The position numbers were made by a program, and so were the translations under genes. 64,000 nt of DNA from Gordonia crocea (GTDB taxonomy: Bacteria; Actinomycetota; Actinomycetes; Mycobacteriales; Mycobacteriaceae): the NCBI RefSeq assembly GCF_009932435.1, contig NZ_BJOU01000001.1, positions 496,001-560,000 on the forward strand. The letters run 5' to 3'. Below, one piece after another: positions 18,598-27,105 of the stretch; the stretch's first letter is position 1, and every line of letters starts with the position of its first letter. Under the pieces are notes generated by a model. It did no database searches and was not told where the DNA came from. It was given only the letters and a program-made list of their open reading frames with translations.

Positions 18598-19713
18598 ATG
18601 GCCGCACGCGTCCCCGCGCTCACGGGTATCCGCACGCTCGCCGCGCTGTCGGTGTGCCTGACCCATGCGGCGTATTGGACCGGGCACTACCGCGACACTT
18701 ACGAGGGGCGGCTCAGCGCCCGATTCGAGATCGGCGTGACGATCTTCTTCGTCCTGTCGGGGTACCTCCTCTATTCGACCTGGGTGGGTCGGCTGCGCCG
18801 CGGACCCGAGGCGACCCCGGTGTCGGTGCGGACCTACTTCGCCCACCGCGCGCGCCGGGTCCTGCCGGCCTACTGGCTGACCGTCGTCGGGGTCTACCTG
18901 GTGTTCCTGGTACGTGAGAACCCCACCGACTACGGGTCGGGGTGGGACGGGTTCGTCCGGCACATGACCTTTACCCAGGTGTTCGGGCTGGGCCACCAGC
19001 ACACCGGGCTGACCCAGATGTGGAGCATGGTCGCCGAGGTGTCCTTCTACCTCGTGTTGCCGCCGATCGCGCTGCTCGGCGTCGCGGTCTGTCGCGGCCG
19101 GTGGCGCCCGGACCTGCTGTTATGCCTGTTGGTCGGGGTGGCGTTGGTCTCACCGCTGTGGATCTTCGCCGTCGTCGGATCCGACGTCGACCTGTCCGCG
19201 CGGATCTGGCCGCCGACCTTCTTCTGGTGGTTCGTCGCGGGCATGGTGCTGGCGGTGTGCGTGCCGCTGATGTCGCGGATCCGGACCGGGTGGTGGGTCG
19301 TGATCGGCGCCGCGGCCTTCCTGGTCTCCGGGATCGGGGCGGCCGGCGGGGCGACGATGGCCCCCGATACGGCGGGGCAGACGATCGTCAAGCACATCCT
19401 GTATCTCGTTGTCTCCCTTGGGTTTATCGCGCCCCTCGCCGTCGTCGGTGCGAACGGCGGGATGGACTGGTGGTCGCGGCTGTGGGCGAGTCGGCCGACT
19501 GTGTGGTTCGGCGAGATCTCCTACGAGTTCTTCTGTGTCCACGTGATCGTGCTGGAGTTCGTGATGGACCTGCTCGGGTACCGGGTGCTGGCCACCGGGT
19601 CCACGGTGGTCGCCTTCGCGGTCACGACGGCCTTCTCGATCCCCCTGGCCTGGGCGTTGCACCGGGTGACCCGGCCGATTTGGCGCCGGAACAGCACCGT
19701 CGCGACTCGGTAG
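18598..19713 (+). CDS. acyltransferase 3 (OafA/YrhL-like) membrane protein
   Basis: A 371-residue protein with about ten membrane helices. The family signature is at the start: LTGIRTLAALSVCLTHAAYW with the catalytic His, then EIGVTIFFVLSGYLLYSTW and the RRVLPAYWLT segment. These enzymes O-acylate surface sugars or lipids using an acyl donor from the cytoplasm. ATG 18598 follows AGGA at a good distance. It is followed 10 bp later by the gene at 19724, probably cotranscribed. Confidence 0.9.
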   Translation: MAARVPALTGIRTLAALSVCLTHAAYWTGHYRDTYEGRLSARFEIGVTIFFVLSGYLLYSTWVGRLRRGPEATPVSVRTYFAHRARRVLPAYWLTVVGVYLVFLVRENPTDYGSGWDGFVRHMTFTQVFGLGHQHTGLTQMWSMVAEVSFYLVLPPIALLGVAVCRGRWRPDLLLCLLVGVALVSPLWIFAVVGSDVDLSARIWPPTFFWWFVAGMVLAVCVPLMSRIRTGWWVVIGAAAFLVSGIGAAGGATMAPDTAGQTIVKHILYLVVSLGFIAPLAVVGANGGMDWWSRLWASRPTVWFGEISYEFFCVHVIVLEFVMDLLGYRVLATGSTVVAFAVTTAFSIPLAWALHRVTRPIWRRNSTVATR

Positions 19714-19723
19714 TATTGGCAGC

Positions 19724-20983
19724 ATGAGCCACCGAGTCCCGCCCGCCGCGTCTGCCGCCGACATCCGGCGATGGACCGAGACTGCGCAGGTGCCCGGACC
19801 CCGACGGGAACTCTCGGAGCACGCGGCGATTCTGATCGCCGCGGGATTCGTCTCGGCGGAGCCCCGCGACATCATCGTCCGTCGGCTGACCTTCGGGCTG
19901 CCGATGCCCACCCTGACCGACGGATTCGAGAATCTGCGACGGCTTCAGCGCAGCACCGGTCAGATCGAGGCGCAGCTCGCGAACCCGGTACTGCCGGCGA
20001 TGGTGCGGACGGGCTTGCAGAACCGGCTCAACGGCCTGGTCCGCCGCCGCGACGACGCCCGCAAGCAGCTCGTCATCGGTAAGGGCGTGTACGCCGGGGG
20101 CACCCGCGCCATCCGCCGCGAGCGCCGGGAGGGCGTCTACCTGGAGATCGAGGCGCGCGAACAGCTGTTCGACGGGTTGCTGCACACGCCGACCCCGGAC
20201 GTGAACGCCGGCGGGTACGTGCGGCGCGCCGGGGGAGCCGCGTTCAGCCGGATCGCCGGGGCGGTCGGCGGCCTGGCTATGCGCGCCATGGGTCCGCAGG
20301 TCGAGCAGTGGGCGCGCGACACCCTCGCCGACCGACCCGCCCCCGCGCAGCAGCCGGCCCCGCAACATATGGCGTTCATCGACGGTTACGAGACGCTGCT
20401 CTACGTCGCCGGCCAGTACTACGACAAGATCCAGGCGAGCCCGGCGTGGCGCTCGGAGCACTTCGAGGTCCAGCGCAGCCAGGTCAACCTCCACGCCGAG
20501 GTCGCCGAGATCGCGGCCGATATCGTCGCGCTCCGCTCCGTGCGCGTCGATCTCGACCGGGCGATGCGCAACGGTGCCTTCGACCAGGCCTTCGTCGACC
20601 ACATCGCGGCGAAGGAACACGAGCTGCGGCCGGTGTGGAGCCAGCTCATCGGGCGGGTCCAGGCGCTGGCCGAGGTCGCGCACGTGATGGATTCGGCGGC
20701 CGTCGAGCTGCGTCTGCTCAACGAATACGACCGTGCGACGTCGATCGACGACCGCATTTTCGATCTGGTCTCCCGGTCGGGCAGCCGGGAGCTGTCGGCC
20801 GACAACTCCCAGCGCCTCACCCAGCAGGTGCGGGCCGGGGAAGAGCAGTTGCGCATCTACCGCGACGTGCTGGCCGGCAACATCGCCCGCATTTCGCCGG
20901 CCACCGCGCTGGGGATGGCGCCGCCGCCGCAGCTACCCGAGCGCTACGAACCCGATCAGCCCCTGGACCAGAGGCCCAGGTAG
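19724..20983 (+). CDS. hypothetical helical protein
   Basis: A 419-residue soluble protein with no recognised domain. It is rich in Arg, Glu and Ala, and long stretches (residues about 60-130 and 235-400) look alpha-helical and possibly coiled coil. There is no signal peptide. A Pro/Gln-rich linker (RPAPAQQPAPQ) near residue 210 splits it into two helical halves. It starts 10 bp after the acyltransferase gene and overlaps the convergent thioesterase gene by 28 bp. Function unknown. Confidence 0.75.
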   Translation: MSHRVPPAASAADIRRWTETAQVPGPRRELSEHAAILIAAGFVSAEPRDIIVRRLTFGLPMPTLTDGFENLRRLQRSTGQIEAQLANPVLPAMVRTGLQNRLNGLVRRRDDARKQLVIGKGVYAGGTRAIRRERREGVYLEIEAREQLFDGLLHTPTPDVNAGGYVRRAGGAAFSRIAGAVGGLAMRAMGPQVEQWARDTLADRPAPAQQPAPQHMAFIDGYETLLYVAGQYYDKIQASPAWRSEHFEVQRSQVNLHAEVAEIAADIVALRSVRVDLDRAMRNGAFDQAFVDHIAAKEHELRPVWSQLIGRVQALAEVAHVMDSAAVELRLLNEYDRATSIDDRIFDLVSRSGSRELSADNSQRLTQQVRAGEEQLRIYRDVLAGNIARISPATALGMAPPPQLPERYEPDQPLDQRPR

Positions 20984-21399
20984 CGCTTCTCCTCGTCGGT
21001 GAGGCGTCGCAGGGTGTGCGCCTCGATATCGACGACGGCCATCTGGGTGGCGGCCACACAGGCCGGCTTGCTCTCGACGTCGGCATCCTTCGCCCGGATC
21101 TCGTAGCCGATGGTGAAGTCGACGGAGCGGAACTTCTTGATCCACATCCCGATCTGCAGCGGGGTGTCGCCGTGGCGGAGCTGGCTTTGGTAGCGGATGT
21201 CGACGTGGACGATCATCGCGCTCTTGATCAGCGGTTGGTACTCCGGTCCGGCCGACAACAACCACTCGACCCGCGCCTCCTCCATCAGGGTGACCATGCG
21301 CGCATGGTTGATGTGCCCGAAGGCGTCCATGTCCGACCAGCGGACCGGCACCTGCGCGACGAAGGCGAATTCGTGCTTGCCGAGGTGGTCTGTGCTCAC
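20956..21399 (-). CDS. acyl-CoA thioesterase (hotdog fold, 4HBT type)
   Basis: A 147-residue protein of the 4-hydroxybenzoyl-CoA thioesterase/YbgC family. The catalytic Asp is in RWSDMDAFGHINHARMVTLM, the long helix follows as EEARVEWL, and HVDIRYQSQLRHGDTPLQI is typical. It should hydrolyse acyl-CoA in the cytoplasm. The start is a GTG at 21399, chosen because no in-frame Met precedes the family N-terminus closely. A methyltransferase gene ends 4 bp upstream on the same strand. Confidence 0.9.
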   Translation of the reverse strand: MSTDHLGKHEFAFVAQVPVRWSDMDAFGHINHARMVTLMEEARVEWLLSAGPEYQPLIKSAMIVHVDIRYQSQLRHGDTPLQIGMWIKKFRSVDFTIGYEIRAKDADVESKPACVAATQMAVVDIEAHTLRRLTDEEKRYLGLWSRG

Positions 21400-21403
21400 C
21401 GGG

Positions 21404-22042
21404 TCATCGTATCGACCATGAGCGCTCCGCCCTCGGTGCCGGTCGCGTCCAGGACAGCAGGTAGCGGTAGTAGAGCCCTCGCCTGATCCGGACACCGGGA
21501 AGCAGCTTGCCGGCGAGCGCCCGGATCTCGTCCATCGTCTCGACCGGCTCGGCGACGGGCACACCGATGTCGCGGATCTCCCCGTGGAGGGACGATCCGA
21601 GGCAGACCAACGGCAGCGAAAGCCCTGCCAGCAACCAGTCGACAGCCGACCCGTTGCGGGCAAGACCGACAATCATGAGCGTCCCGCCGGGGCGAAGCAA
21701 TGACTTGGCCTTCGCCAGCGAAGACTGCAGGTCCATGTGGTGGAGGGTCGCGACGACGGTGATCAGGTCGAAGAGCTGGTCGCCCGGATCGTAAGAGGCG
21801 AAGTCGGACTCGGCCACGTGGGTGTGCGGAACGTCCTGCAGGCGTGCTCGTGCGCGCTGCGCAGTGCGGGCATCGGGCTCGATGCCCCAGACGCTGGTTC
21901 CCGCCCGCGCCAGCCGTTGCATGAGCAGGCCGTCGCCGCATCCGACGTCCAAGACGGCTGTCGCGTTCGTGCGGTTCGCGACGGACACGATCCATCGGTG
22001 GTAAGCGGTGTTGTGATTCCAGTAGTCGCCCACCCCGGCCAT
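21404..22042 (-). CDS. class I SAM-dependent methyltransferase
   Basis: A 212-residue protein. Motif I is VLDVGCGDGLLMQRLA (about residues 28-43), with the acidic strand end at GIEPDARTAQ and the post-II segment LITVVATLHHMD. The C-terminus (RRGLYYRYLLSW) resembles small-molecule methyltransferases of the UbiE/Methyltransf_11 type. ATG 22042 begins just before the conserved YWNHNTAYHRW. It forms a two-gene unit with the thioesterase. Substrate unknown. Confidence 0.87.
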   Translation of the reverse strand: MAGVGDYWNHNTAYHRWIVSVANRTNATAVLDVGCGDGLLMQRLARAGTSVWGIEPDARTAQRARARLQDVPHTHVAESDFASYDPGDQLFDLITVVATLHHMDLQSSLAKAKSLLRPGGTLMIVGLARNGSAVDWLLAGLSLPLVCLGSSLHGEIRDIGVPVAEPVETMDEIRALAGKLLPGVRIRRGLYYRYLLSWTRPAPRAERSWSIR

Positions 22043-22173
22043 GGTGCCACCGGAACGTAACACAACCGTATCCACACATTGACTGAGAATTTGCGTTGTG
22101 GACTTCAGTCGACGGTGACTCGCCGGTACCCTTGACCTCAGCAAATCCATCCCCCTTTTGGAGGAATCCTCCC

Positions 22174-23148
22174 GTGCGACGAGTGGCCAGTTCACTGCTT
22201 GCCGCGGCGCTTGCCGCGGCGGCGTGCGTCGTGCTGCCCGCAGTCGCCTCGGCGTCCCCGAAGGCCAGGATCTCCAAGTCGTACAAGCTGAGCGCGCTGC
22301 GGACCGACATCGTCGTCGCCTCGCCGTCGATGGGAAAGAACATCCGGGTCTCGGTGCTGACCCCTCGTGCCGACCGTGGTCCGCGCTCGACGGTGTACCT
22401 GCTCGACGGTGCCGGCGCGACCAAGGGCGTCAGCGACTGGATCACCAAGGGCCGGGCCGGGCAGTTCTTCGCCGACAAGAACGTGAACGTCGTCTTGCCG
22501 ATGGGTGGAGCCGGCACGTTCTACACCAACTGGCGCAAGCGCGACCCGAAGCTCGGCAAGCCGCAGTGGGAGACCTTCTTGACCCGCGAACTGCCGCCCC
22601 TGGTGGACAAGCAGTTCAACGGCACCGGTCGCAACGCGCTGATCGGGCTGTCGATGGGCGGGCAGGCGGCCTACACCCTCATCGCCCGGCACCCGCAGCT
22701 CTACACCGGTGCCGCCTCCCTCTCGGGTTGCCCGCCGGTCTCGGGGCCGTTGAACCAGGGTTACGTCCGCACCACCGTCGCCAAGACGGGCGGCGACGCC
22801 AACAACATGTGGGGTCCGCCCGGGTCGCGGTCGTGGCGGGCCCACGACCCGGTGATGCACCTCGACGCGTTGCGGGGCAAGCACCTGTTCCTGTCTGCGG
22901 GCTCCGGGGCGATCGGCCCGCTCGACCTGGCGCCGCGCACGGGCGACGACATGCCGCAGGAGGCGGTCAACGCCTCGGGGTCGGCGCTGGAACTGGGTGC
23001 CTACCGATGCTCGCTGGAGTTCGCGGTTCAGCTGCGCCAGGCCGGCATCGCCTACACCGACGGCTTCCGGCTCATCGGCACGCACAGCTGGCCGTATTGG
23101 CGCCAGGACCTCCCGCTCGCCTGGGCCACCGTCTCCCGCGGTCTCTGA
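22174..23148 (+). CDS. antigen-85-like mycolyltransferase / esterase
   Basis: A 324-residue exported protein. GTG 22174 follows GGAGG and begins a signal peptide (VRRVASSLLAAALAAAACVV) with cleavage near ASA. The nucleophile is in IGLSMGGQAAYTLIARHP, with a catalytic His in LIGTHSWPYWRQDL. The tryptophan-containing QWETFLTRELPPLV segment is shared with the paralogue at 17317-18435 and with antigen 85. A role in mycolate transfer in the cell envelope is inferred. Confidence 0.88.
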   Translation: MRRVASSLLAAALAAAACVVLPAVASASPKARISKSYKLSALRTDIVVASPSMGKNIRVSVLTPRADRGPRSTVYLLDGAGATKGVSDWITKGRAGQFFADKNVNVVLPMGGAGTFYTNWRKRDPKLGKPQWETFLTRELPPLVDKQFNGTGRNALIGLSMGGQAAYTLIARHPQLYTGAASLSGCPPVSGPLNQGYVRTTVAKTGGDANNMWGPPGSRSWRAHDPVMHLDALRGKHLFLSAGSGAIGPLDLAPRTGDDMPQEAVNASGSALELGAYRCSLEFAVQLRQAGIAYTDGFRLIGTHSWPYWRQDLPLAWATVSRGL

Positions 23149-23170
23149 GCTCGCTCGACGCGGATCGGTC

Positions 23171-24238
23171 TCAGCCTCGGCGGCGGGCCCAGTCGGCGGC
23201 AAACGCGAGGAACGCGTCGTTCTCATCGACCTCGGTCACCGTGACGCGGACACCGTCGCCGTCGAACGGGCGGACGATCACCCCCGCCTCGGTACTCGCC
23301 TGCGCGAACGGCAATGCCTCGCTGCCCAGGTCGAGCCAGACGAAGTTGGCCTGAGACTCGGGCACCCGGTAGCCCAGGGTGCGCAACTGGGCGGTGACGC
23401 GCACGCGCTCGGTGACGACGGCGTCGGTGCGGGCCAGGAGCTCGTCGTCGGCGGCCAGACAGGCGACCGCGGCGCGTTGGGCCAGGGTGTTGATCGAGAA
23501 GGGGATGTGCGCCTTGCCGAGTGCGGTGATCACCGCGGGGTCGGCCACGGCGTAGCCGACGCGCAACCCGGCCAGCCCGTAGGCCTTCGAAAAGGTCCGC
23601 AGCACCACGAGGTTGGGGAACTCTCGGCGCAATTCGAGGGCGTCGTAGTCCTGGGCGGCGCCGAGCCTCGTGTACTCGATGTAGGCCTCGTCGAGAGCGA
23701 CGACGAGGTCGTCGGGTACCGCGCGCAGGAAGGCGACGAGATCGTCGCGGCTGACCACCGTGCCGGTGGGGTTGTTCGGGTTGCAGATGAAGACCAGGCG
23801 GGTCTTGTCGGTGACGGCCTTCGCCATCGCCGGGAGATCGTAGCCGAGCCCGTCGTCGAGGGGGATCTGGACGGGCGTCGCGCCGGCGATCCGCGTCGCG
23901 ATCGGATAGGTCTCGAAGGAGCGCCAACCGAACAGGACTTCGTCGCCGGGGCGGCAGGTGACGGTGATCAGGTTCTGGCACAGCGTCACCGACCCACAGC
24001 CGACCTGGACCTCCGTCGAGGTCACGCCGAGCTTCTTGGCCAGGGCCTCGGTCAGCTCGACCATCGCGTTGTCGGGGTAGCGGTTGATGCTCGACACCGC
24101 ATCGGCGATCGCGGATGCGACGCTGGGCAGCGGGCCGAAGGTGACCTCGTTGCTGGCCAGCTTGATCGCGCCGGGATAGGTCTTTCCCGGTACGTAGACG
24201 GGCAGGTCGTCCAGGTCGGGGCGCAGTCGCGGGGTCAC
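23171..24238 (-). CDS. pat: aromatic amino acid / histidinol-phosphate-type aminotransferase
   Basis: A 355-residue fold-type I PLP enzyme. The PLP lysine is in TFSKAYGLAGLRVGY, and substrate/cofactor segments include ICNPNNPTGT, VALDEAYIEY and LASNE near the N-terminus. The length and the YVPGKT opening match the mycobacterial HisC2/Pat group, which makes phenylalanine from phenylpyruvate. A stand-alone position, away from other his genes in view, favours Pat over HisC. The start ATG was chosen at the family N-terminus. Confidence 0.87.
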   Translation of the reverse strand: MTPRLRPDLDDLPVYVPGKTYPGAIKLASNEVTFGPLPSVASAIADAVSSINRYPDNAMVELTEALAKKLGVTSTEVQVGCGSVTLCQNLITVTCRPGDEVLFGWRSFETYPIATRIAGATPVQIPLDDGLGYDLPAMAKAVTDKTRLVFICNPNNPTGTVVSRDDLVAFLRAVPDDLVVALDEAYIEYTRLGAAQDYDALELRREFPNLVVLRTFSKAYGLAGLRVGYAVADPAVITALGKAHIPFSINTLAQRAAVACLAADDELLARTDAVVTERVRVTAQLRTLGYRVPESQANFVWLDLGSEALPFAQASTEAGVIVRPFDGDGVRVTVTEVDENDAFLAFAADWARRRG

Positions 24239-24338
24239 CCCACCAGCGTATCGGTCGCGCCAACGAGCAGGTGGTTTGCACCCCGTCGCATCAGGTGTGT
24301 AACCTACGTGTTCGGCAGTTCGAAAGGACTCCGCACCA

Positions 24339-24430
24339 GGAGGCGTGCCAGAGCGGCCGAATGGGACTCACTGCTAATGAGTTGTCCGGCCAACACCGGA
24401 CCGGAGGTTCAAATCCTCTCGCCTCCGCCA
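24339..24430 (+). tRNA. tRNA-Ser(GCT)
   Basis: A class II tRNA with acceptor GGAGGCG/CGCCTCC, a long variable arm and an encoded CCA end. The anticodon loop CTGCTAA puts GCT at 24373-24375. The T loop is GGTTCAAATCC. It lies 35 bp before tRNA-Arg. Confidence 0.97.
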
Positions 24431-24465
24431 CTGCACTTCGTGTGCGGCACAATTGAACAAGGCTC

Positions 24466-24538
24466 GCGCCCGTAGCTCAACGGATAGAGCATCTGACTAC
24501 GGATCAGAAGGTTTGGGGTTCGAATCCCTACGGGCGCA
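24466..24538 (+). tRNA. tRNA-Arg(ACG)
   Basis: The acceptor GCGCCCG pairs with CGGGCGC, and the anticodon loop CTACGGA places ACG at 24499-24501. CCA is not encoded. Its 3' half forms the left attachment repeat of the integrated island, so the tRNA stays complete after integration. Confidence 0.97.
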
Positions 24539-24539
24539 C
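24502..24539 (+). repeat. left attachment repeat (attL) in tRNA-Arg
   Basis: 38 bp from the anticodon stem to just past the acceptor are identical to 29965-30002. This is the usual crossover core for a tyrosine integrase using a tRNA 3' end. Confidence 0.88.
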
Positions 24540-24545
24540 ACAAGA

Positions 24546-24580
24546 AACCGGCCCCCACCTGCACAAGGTGGGGGCCGGTT
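24546..24580. terminator. terminator between tRNA-Arg and the integrase
   Basis: AACCGGCCCCCACCT at 24546-24560 pairs perfectly with 24566-24580 across GCACA and is followed by CTTCTATTT. It can end both the tRNA transcript and the convergent integrase transcript. Confidence 0.85.
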
Positions 24581-24597
24581 CTTCTATTTGGGGGGTG

Positions 24598-25770
24598 CTA
24601 GGACAGCTCACCCACCGAAAACCCACCGGAAACTCCACGGACCGGCGCCAACCCATCAAGCACCCCCGTCACATCCGACGCCCACCGGCGATCGATGTAA
24701 TGCTTGCGCGTCACCGTCGGCGACGAATGCCCCAACTGGCCGGCCGCAGCCTCATCCCCCAACGCTTCGGCAACCACCGTCGCCACCGTCCGCCGCAGCG
24801 TGTGCGGCGTCACCCACGACAAATCCGGGTTCGCCTTCGTCCCGTCACCGGTGAAGTTACGGGCCTCCCGCAACTGCCGATTCACGTTCCGCGACGCCCT
24901 CACCGTCAGACTGTGCGACGGAAACACCAGCGCCCCCGGATGCTTACGCTTGCGCTGCCTCCGCAGAGCCTTCACAGCGAAGTCCGGTAGCACCACCACG
25001 AACTCGTCCTCCGGGGACTTGGAGCGGTGCAAGACCAGGGTCGCCGGATCATCCCCGTCCCCACCCCAATGCAGGTCAGCCCACTCGATCGGCAGCACCT
25101 CGTTGATGCGGGCACCGGTGCCGATCAGCACCTCCACCAAATCCGGTAGGTCGGTGTCGCGGGGTCGGCCCCCGGAGCCGGCTGCGCACCACGCCGCGAC
25201 ACGGTGCCGGTAGACGGCGAGGGTGGCGGTGTCGAGAGCCTTCGGGGTCTTCTTGCCGAGGTTGACCGCGGTTGTTTCCCGCACGGGGTTGCGGTCGACC
25301 GCATCGTGTTGGGCGGCGAGCTGCATCATGCCGGTCAGGACCATGCGGCATCGTTTCGCGACGGTGCCGGTCTTGGTGCTCACGAACCGTTCGCACACTC
25401 CGACGGTGGCTTCACCGACCATGACTTGCCCGATACCGGGGGTGATGTGCACGTTCACGGTTTGGGCGTATAGGTCGAGTGTTGCTTGGGCGAGTCCGTC
25501 TTTCTCCCGTACTTGGAGCCATGCTTGTGCGAGGTCGGCGAGCCGGGTGTCGCGGGTGATGTCAGCATCGGCGGCACGAACCTTGGACCGGGTTTTCAAG
25601 GCTTCGATGAGGGTGCGTTCGGCTTTGGCTCCCGATGCCCCGTAGCGTTCGACAACCCGGGTGTGGCCGTCGTAGTCGCGGTAGCGTGCCCTGGCGCGCC
25701 AGCGGCCGTCGGAGACTTGGGTGCGGGTGATCTTGCCCCACGTGCCCAAAGGGAGTGTCGGCCTGCCCAT
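24598..25770 (-). CDS. int: tyrosine recombinase (integrase) of the island
   Basis: A 390-residue phage-type integrase. An N-terminal beta-rich segment (DGRWRARARYRDYDGHTRVV) precedes the core-binding helical domain at about residues 75-165. Catalytic residues are visible: Arg in GTGARINEVLPIEW, HTLRR for the second His/Arg pair, LGHSSP with the third His, and Tyr in TRKHYI. ATG 25770 overlaps the DUF3263 stop (TGATG), which decides against the much longer open frame. It faces the left att repeat and should integrate the island into tRNA-Arg. Confidence 0.95.
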   Translation of the reverse strand: MGRPTLPLGTWGKITRTQVSDGRWRARARYRDYDGHTRVVERYGASGAKAERTLIEALKTRSKVRAADADITRDTRLADLAQAWLQVREKDGLAQATLDLYAQTVNVHITPGIGQVMVGEATVGVCERFVSTKTGTVAKRCRMVLTGMMQLAAQHDAVDRNPVRETTAVNLGKKTPKALDTATLAVYRHRVAAWCAAGSGGRPRDTDLPDLVEVLIGTGARINEVLPIEWADLHWGGDGDDPATLVLHRSKSPEDEFVVVLPDFAVKALRRQRKRKHPGALVFPSHSLTVRASRNVNRQLREARNFTGDGTKANPDLSWVTPHTLRRTVATVVAEALGDEAAAGQLGHSSPTVTRKHYIDRRWASDVTGVLDGLAPVRGVSGGFSVGELS

Positions 25771-26009
25771 CAGCCGAGTGTACGACGCGCCGTGCGGCCG
25801 GTGTCGCGTTGAGCACGGACACGTTGCAGCCGCCGCACCAATGCTGGGTTGTGCGCCAACGCTGCCGGATCGTCCAGCAGGGCGTTCAACCGCTGGAAGT
25901 AGCGGGTCGGCGTCATGCCGAGTTCGCGGGTGATGGCGTCGTGTTGGGCGCCAGCGGTCCGCCACCACCTGTCAGCGAAATCCAGCAGTGCACGGTCCTC
26001 GTCGGTCAT
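25770..26009 (-). CDS. DUF3263-like small protein
   Basis: A 79-residue protein with MTDEDRALLDFADRWWRTAG and MTPTRYFQRLNALLDDPAAL, the pattern of actinobacterial DUF3263 proteins, often found beside mobile-element integrases. It has a helix-turn-helix-like segment (AITRELGMTPTRYFQRL), so DNA binding is possible. GGAGGG lies 5 bp before ATG 26009. It is translationally coupled to the integrase and may control excision or integrase expression; that is inference. Confidence 0.75.
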   Translation of the reverse strand: MTDEDRALLDFADRWWRTAGAQHDAITRELGMTPTRYFQRLNALLDDPAALAHNPALVRRLQRVRAQRDTGRTARRTLG

Positions 26010-26122
26010 GCCACCCTCCATTCATCCCCGAGTCGGTGCTCGAGCTCGGCGGTTTCGATCGGGTCGAGACGGGCCAGGCGGAGCGCCCACGTGTAGAGAC
26101 GCGCCCTAAGATCTAATGCCAA
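26006..26122 (-). CDS. possible 38-residue leader ORF ahead of DUF3263
   Basis: A short frame from a TTG at 26122 ends with a TGA overlapping the DUF3263 ATG. It reads ALDLRARLYTWALRLARLDP then ends HRLGDEWRVA. The amphipathic, Arg/Leu-rich composition and the ATGA overlap suggest real coding. There is no good ribosome site and the TTG lies inside the palindrome at 26108-26134, so the start is uncertain. Function unknown. Confidence 0.4.
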   Translation of the reverse strand: MALDLRARLYTWALRLARLDPIETAELEHRLGDEWRVA

Positions 26123-26149
26123 GGATTAGATCTTTTGCTGATAGGATCT
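26108..26149. promoter_or_regulatory. palindrome and three RGATCY sites before the methyltransferase
   Basis: AAGATCTAAT (26108-26117) and ATTAGATCTT (26125-26134) form a perfect inverted repeat around GCCAAGG. It contains AGATCT at 26109-26114 and 26128-26133. A GGATCT follows at 26144-26149, overlapping the ribosome site of the methyltransferase. All fit RGATCY, the BstYI-type target. The site lies between the divergent integrase and restriction-modification operons and probably regulates one or both. Confidence 0.65.
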
Positions 26150-26154
26150 TTTCT

Positions 26155-27057
26155 ATGACCCCGACGATCGACACTCTGCCGCAGACCCCTGACATAACGC
26201 CCCTGCCGACCATCGACGGCGGCTTCCAGACCGTGTTGGCCGACCCCCCGTGGCGGTTCGCCAACCGTACCGGCAAGGTTGCTCCTGAACACCGCCGCCT
26301 GGACCGCTACGGCACGATGGACCTTGAATCCATCAAGGCCCTGCCCGTCGGCGACGTCACCGCGAAGAACGCCCACCTGTACCTCTGGGTCCCCAACGCG
26401 CTGCTACTCGAAGGCATAGACGTGTTGCAGTCGTGGGGATTCCGCTACGTCTCCAACGTCATCTGGGCCAAGCGGCGCAAGGACGGCGGCCCCGACGGTC
26501 GCGGCGTCGGGTTCTACTTCCGCAACGTCACCGAGCCGATCCTGTTCGGCGTCAAAGGCTCGATGCGGACGCTGCCGCCTGCTCGATCGACGGTGAACAT
26601 GATCGAGACCCGCAAGCGCGAGCACTCCCGCAAACCCGATGAGCAGTACGACCTCATCGAGAGCTGCTCTCCCGGCCCGTACCTGGAGATGTTCGCCCGC
26701 TACGCTCGGCCGGGCTGGTCGGCCTGGGGCAACGAGTCCGACGCCGAGGTCGAGCCCAAAGGGCAAGCGCATAAGGGTTACTCCGGAGGTGCGATCGAGA
26801 ACTTCCCATCGCTTGAGCCGCACGAGCGGATGAGCCCGTGGTTGGCCGATCGGATGGCACAGATCCTCGCCGAGGAATACGCCGCCGGATCGTCCATCAA
26901 CGAGCTTGTCGACAAATCCGGATACTCGATCCAGCGCGTGCGCGGACTGCTCGATAAGGGCGGCGTGGAGTTGCGAGGCAGGGGCCGACCCAAGACCACC
27001 GCGAAAGCGCCGACTGCGAAGAAACCTCCGGCGAAGAAAGTCGCTGCTCACGTTTGA
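26155..27057 (+). CDS. MT-A70-family DNA N6-adenine methyltransferase
   Basis: A 300-residue protein. The catalytic motif DPPW is at residues 30-33 (VLADPPWRFANRTGK), followed by AHLYLWVPNALLLEG and FRNVTEPILFGVKGS, typical of MT-A70 enzymes. After the catalytic domain comes a helix-turn-helix (INELVDKSGYSIQRVRGLLD) and an AT-hook-like RGRGRP, then a Lys/Ala-rich tail, which may aid DNA binding. ATG 26155 has AGGA 8 bp upstream; an earlier ATG lies in the palindrome. It probably protects the host from the adjacent endonuclease by methylating adenine. Confidence 0.88.
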   Translation: MTPTIDTLPQTPDITPLPTIDGGFQTVLADPPWRFANRTGKVAPEHRRLDRYGTMDLESIKALPVGDVTAKNAHLYLWVPNALLLEGIDVLQSWGFRYVSNVIWAKRRKDGGPDGRGVGFYFRNVTEPILFGVKGSMRTLPPARSTVNMIETRKREHSRKPDEQYDLIESCSPGPYLEMFARYARPGWSAWGNESDAEVEPKGQAHKGYSGGAIENFPSLEPHERMSPWLADRMAQILAEEYAAGSSINELVDKSGYSIQRVRGLLDKGGVELRGRGRPKTTAKAPTAKKPPAKKVAAHV

Positions 27058-27105
27058 GTACGACGTTGCCGCATTTCCGAGCGAAGGTGCGGCAGTATTG
27101 GAGGC

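Noticed and set aside
23171..24238. Calling the aminotransferase hisC
   Set aside because: No other histidine genes are nearby and the features match the HisC2/Pat aromatic group; hisC cannot be fully excluded from sequence alone.
25771..25968. Longer start for the integrase
   Set aside because: The extra 66 residues overlap the DUF3263 gene and have no integrase similarity; ATG 25770 overlaps the DUF3263 stop in a typical coupling.
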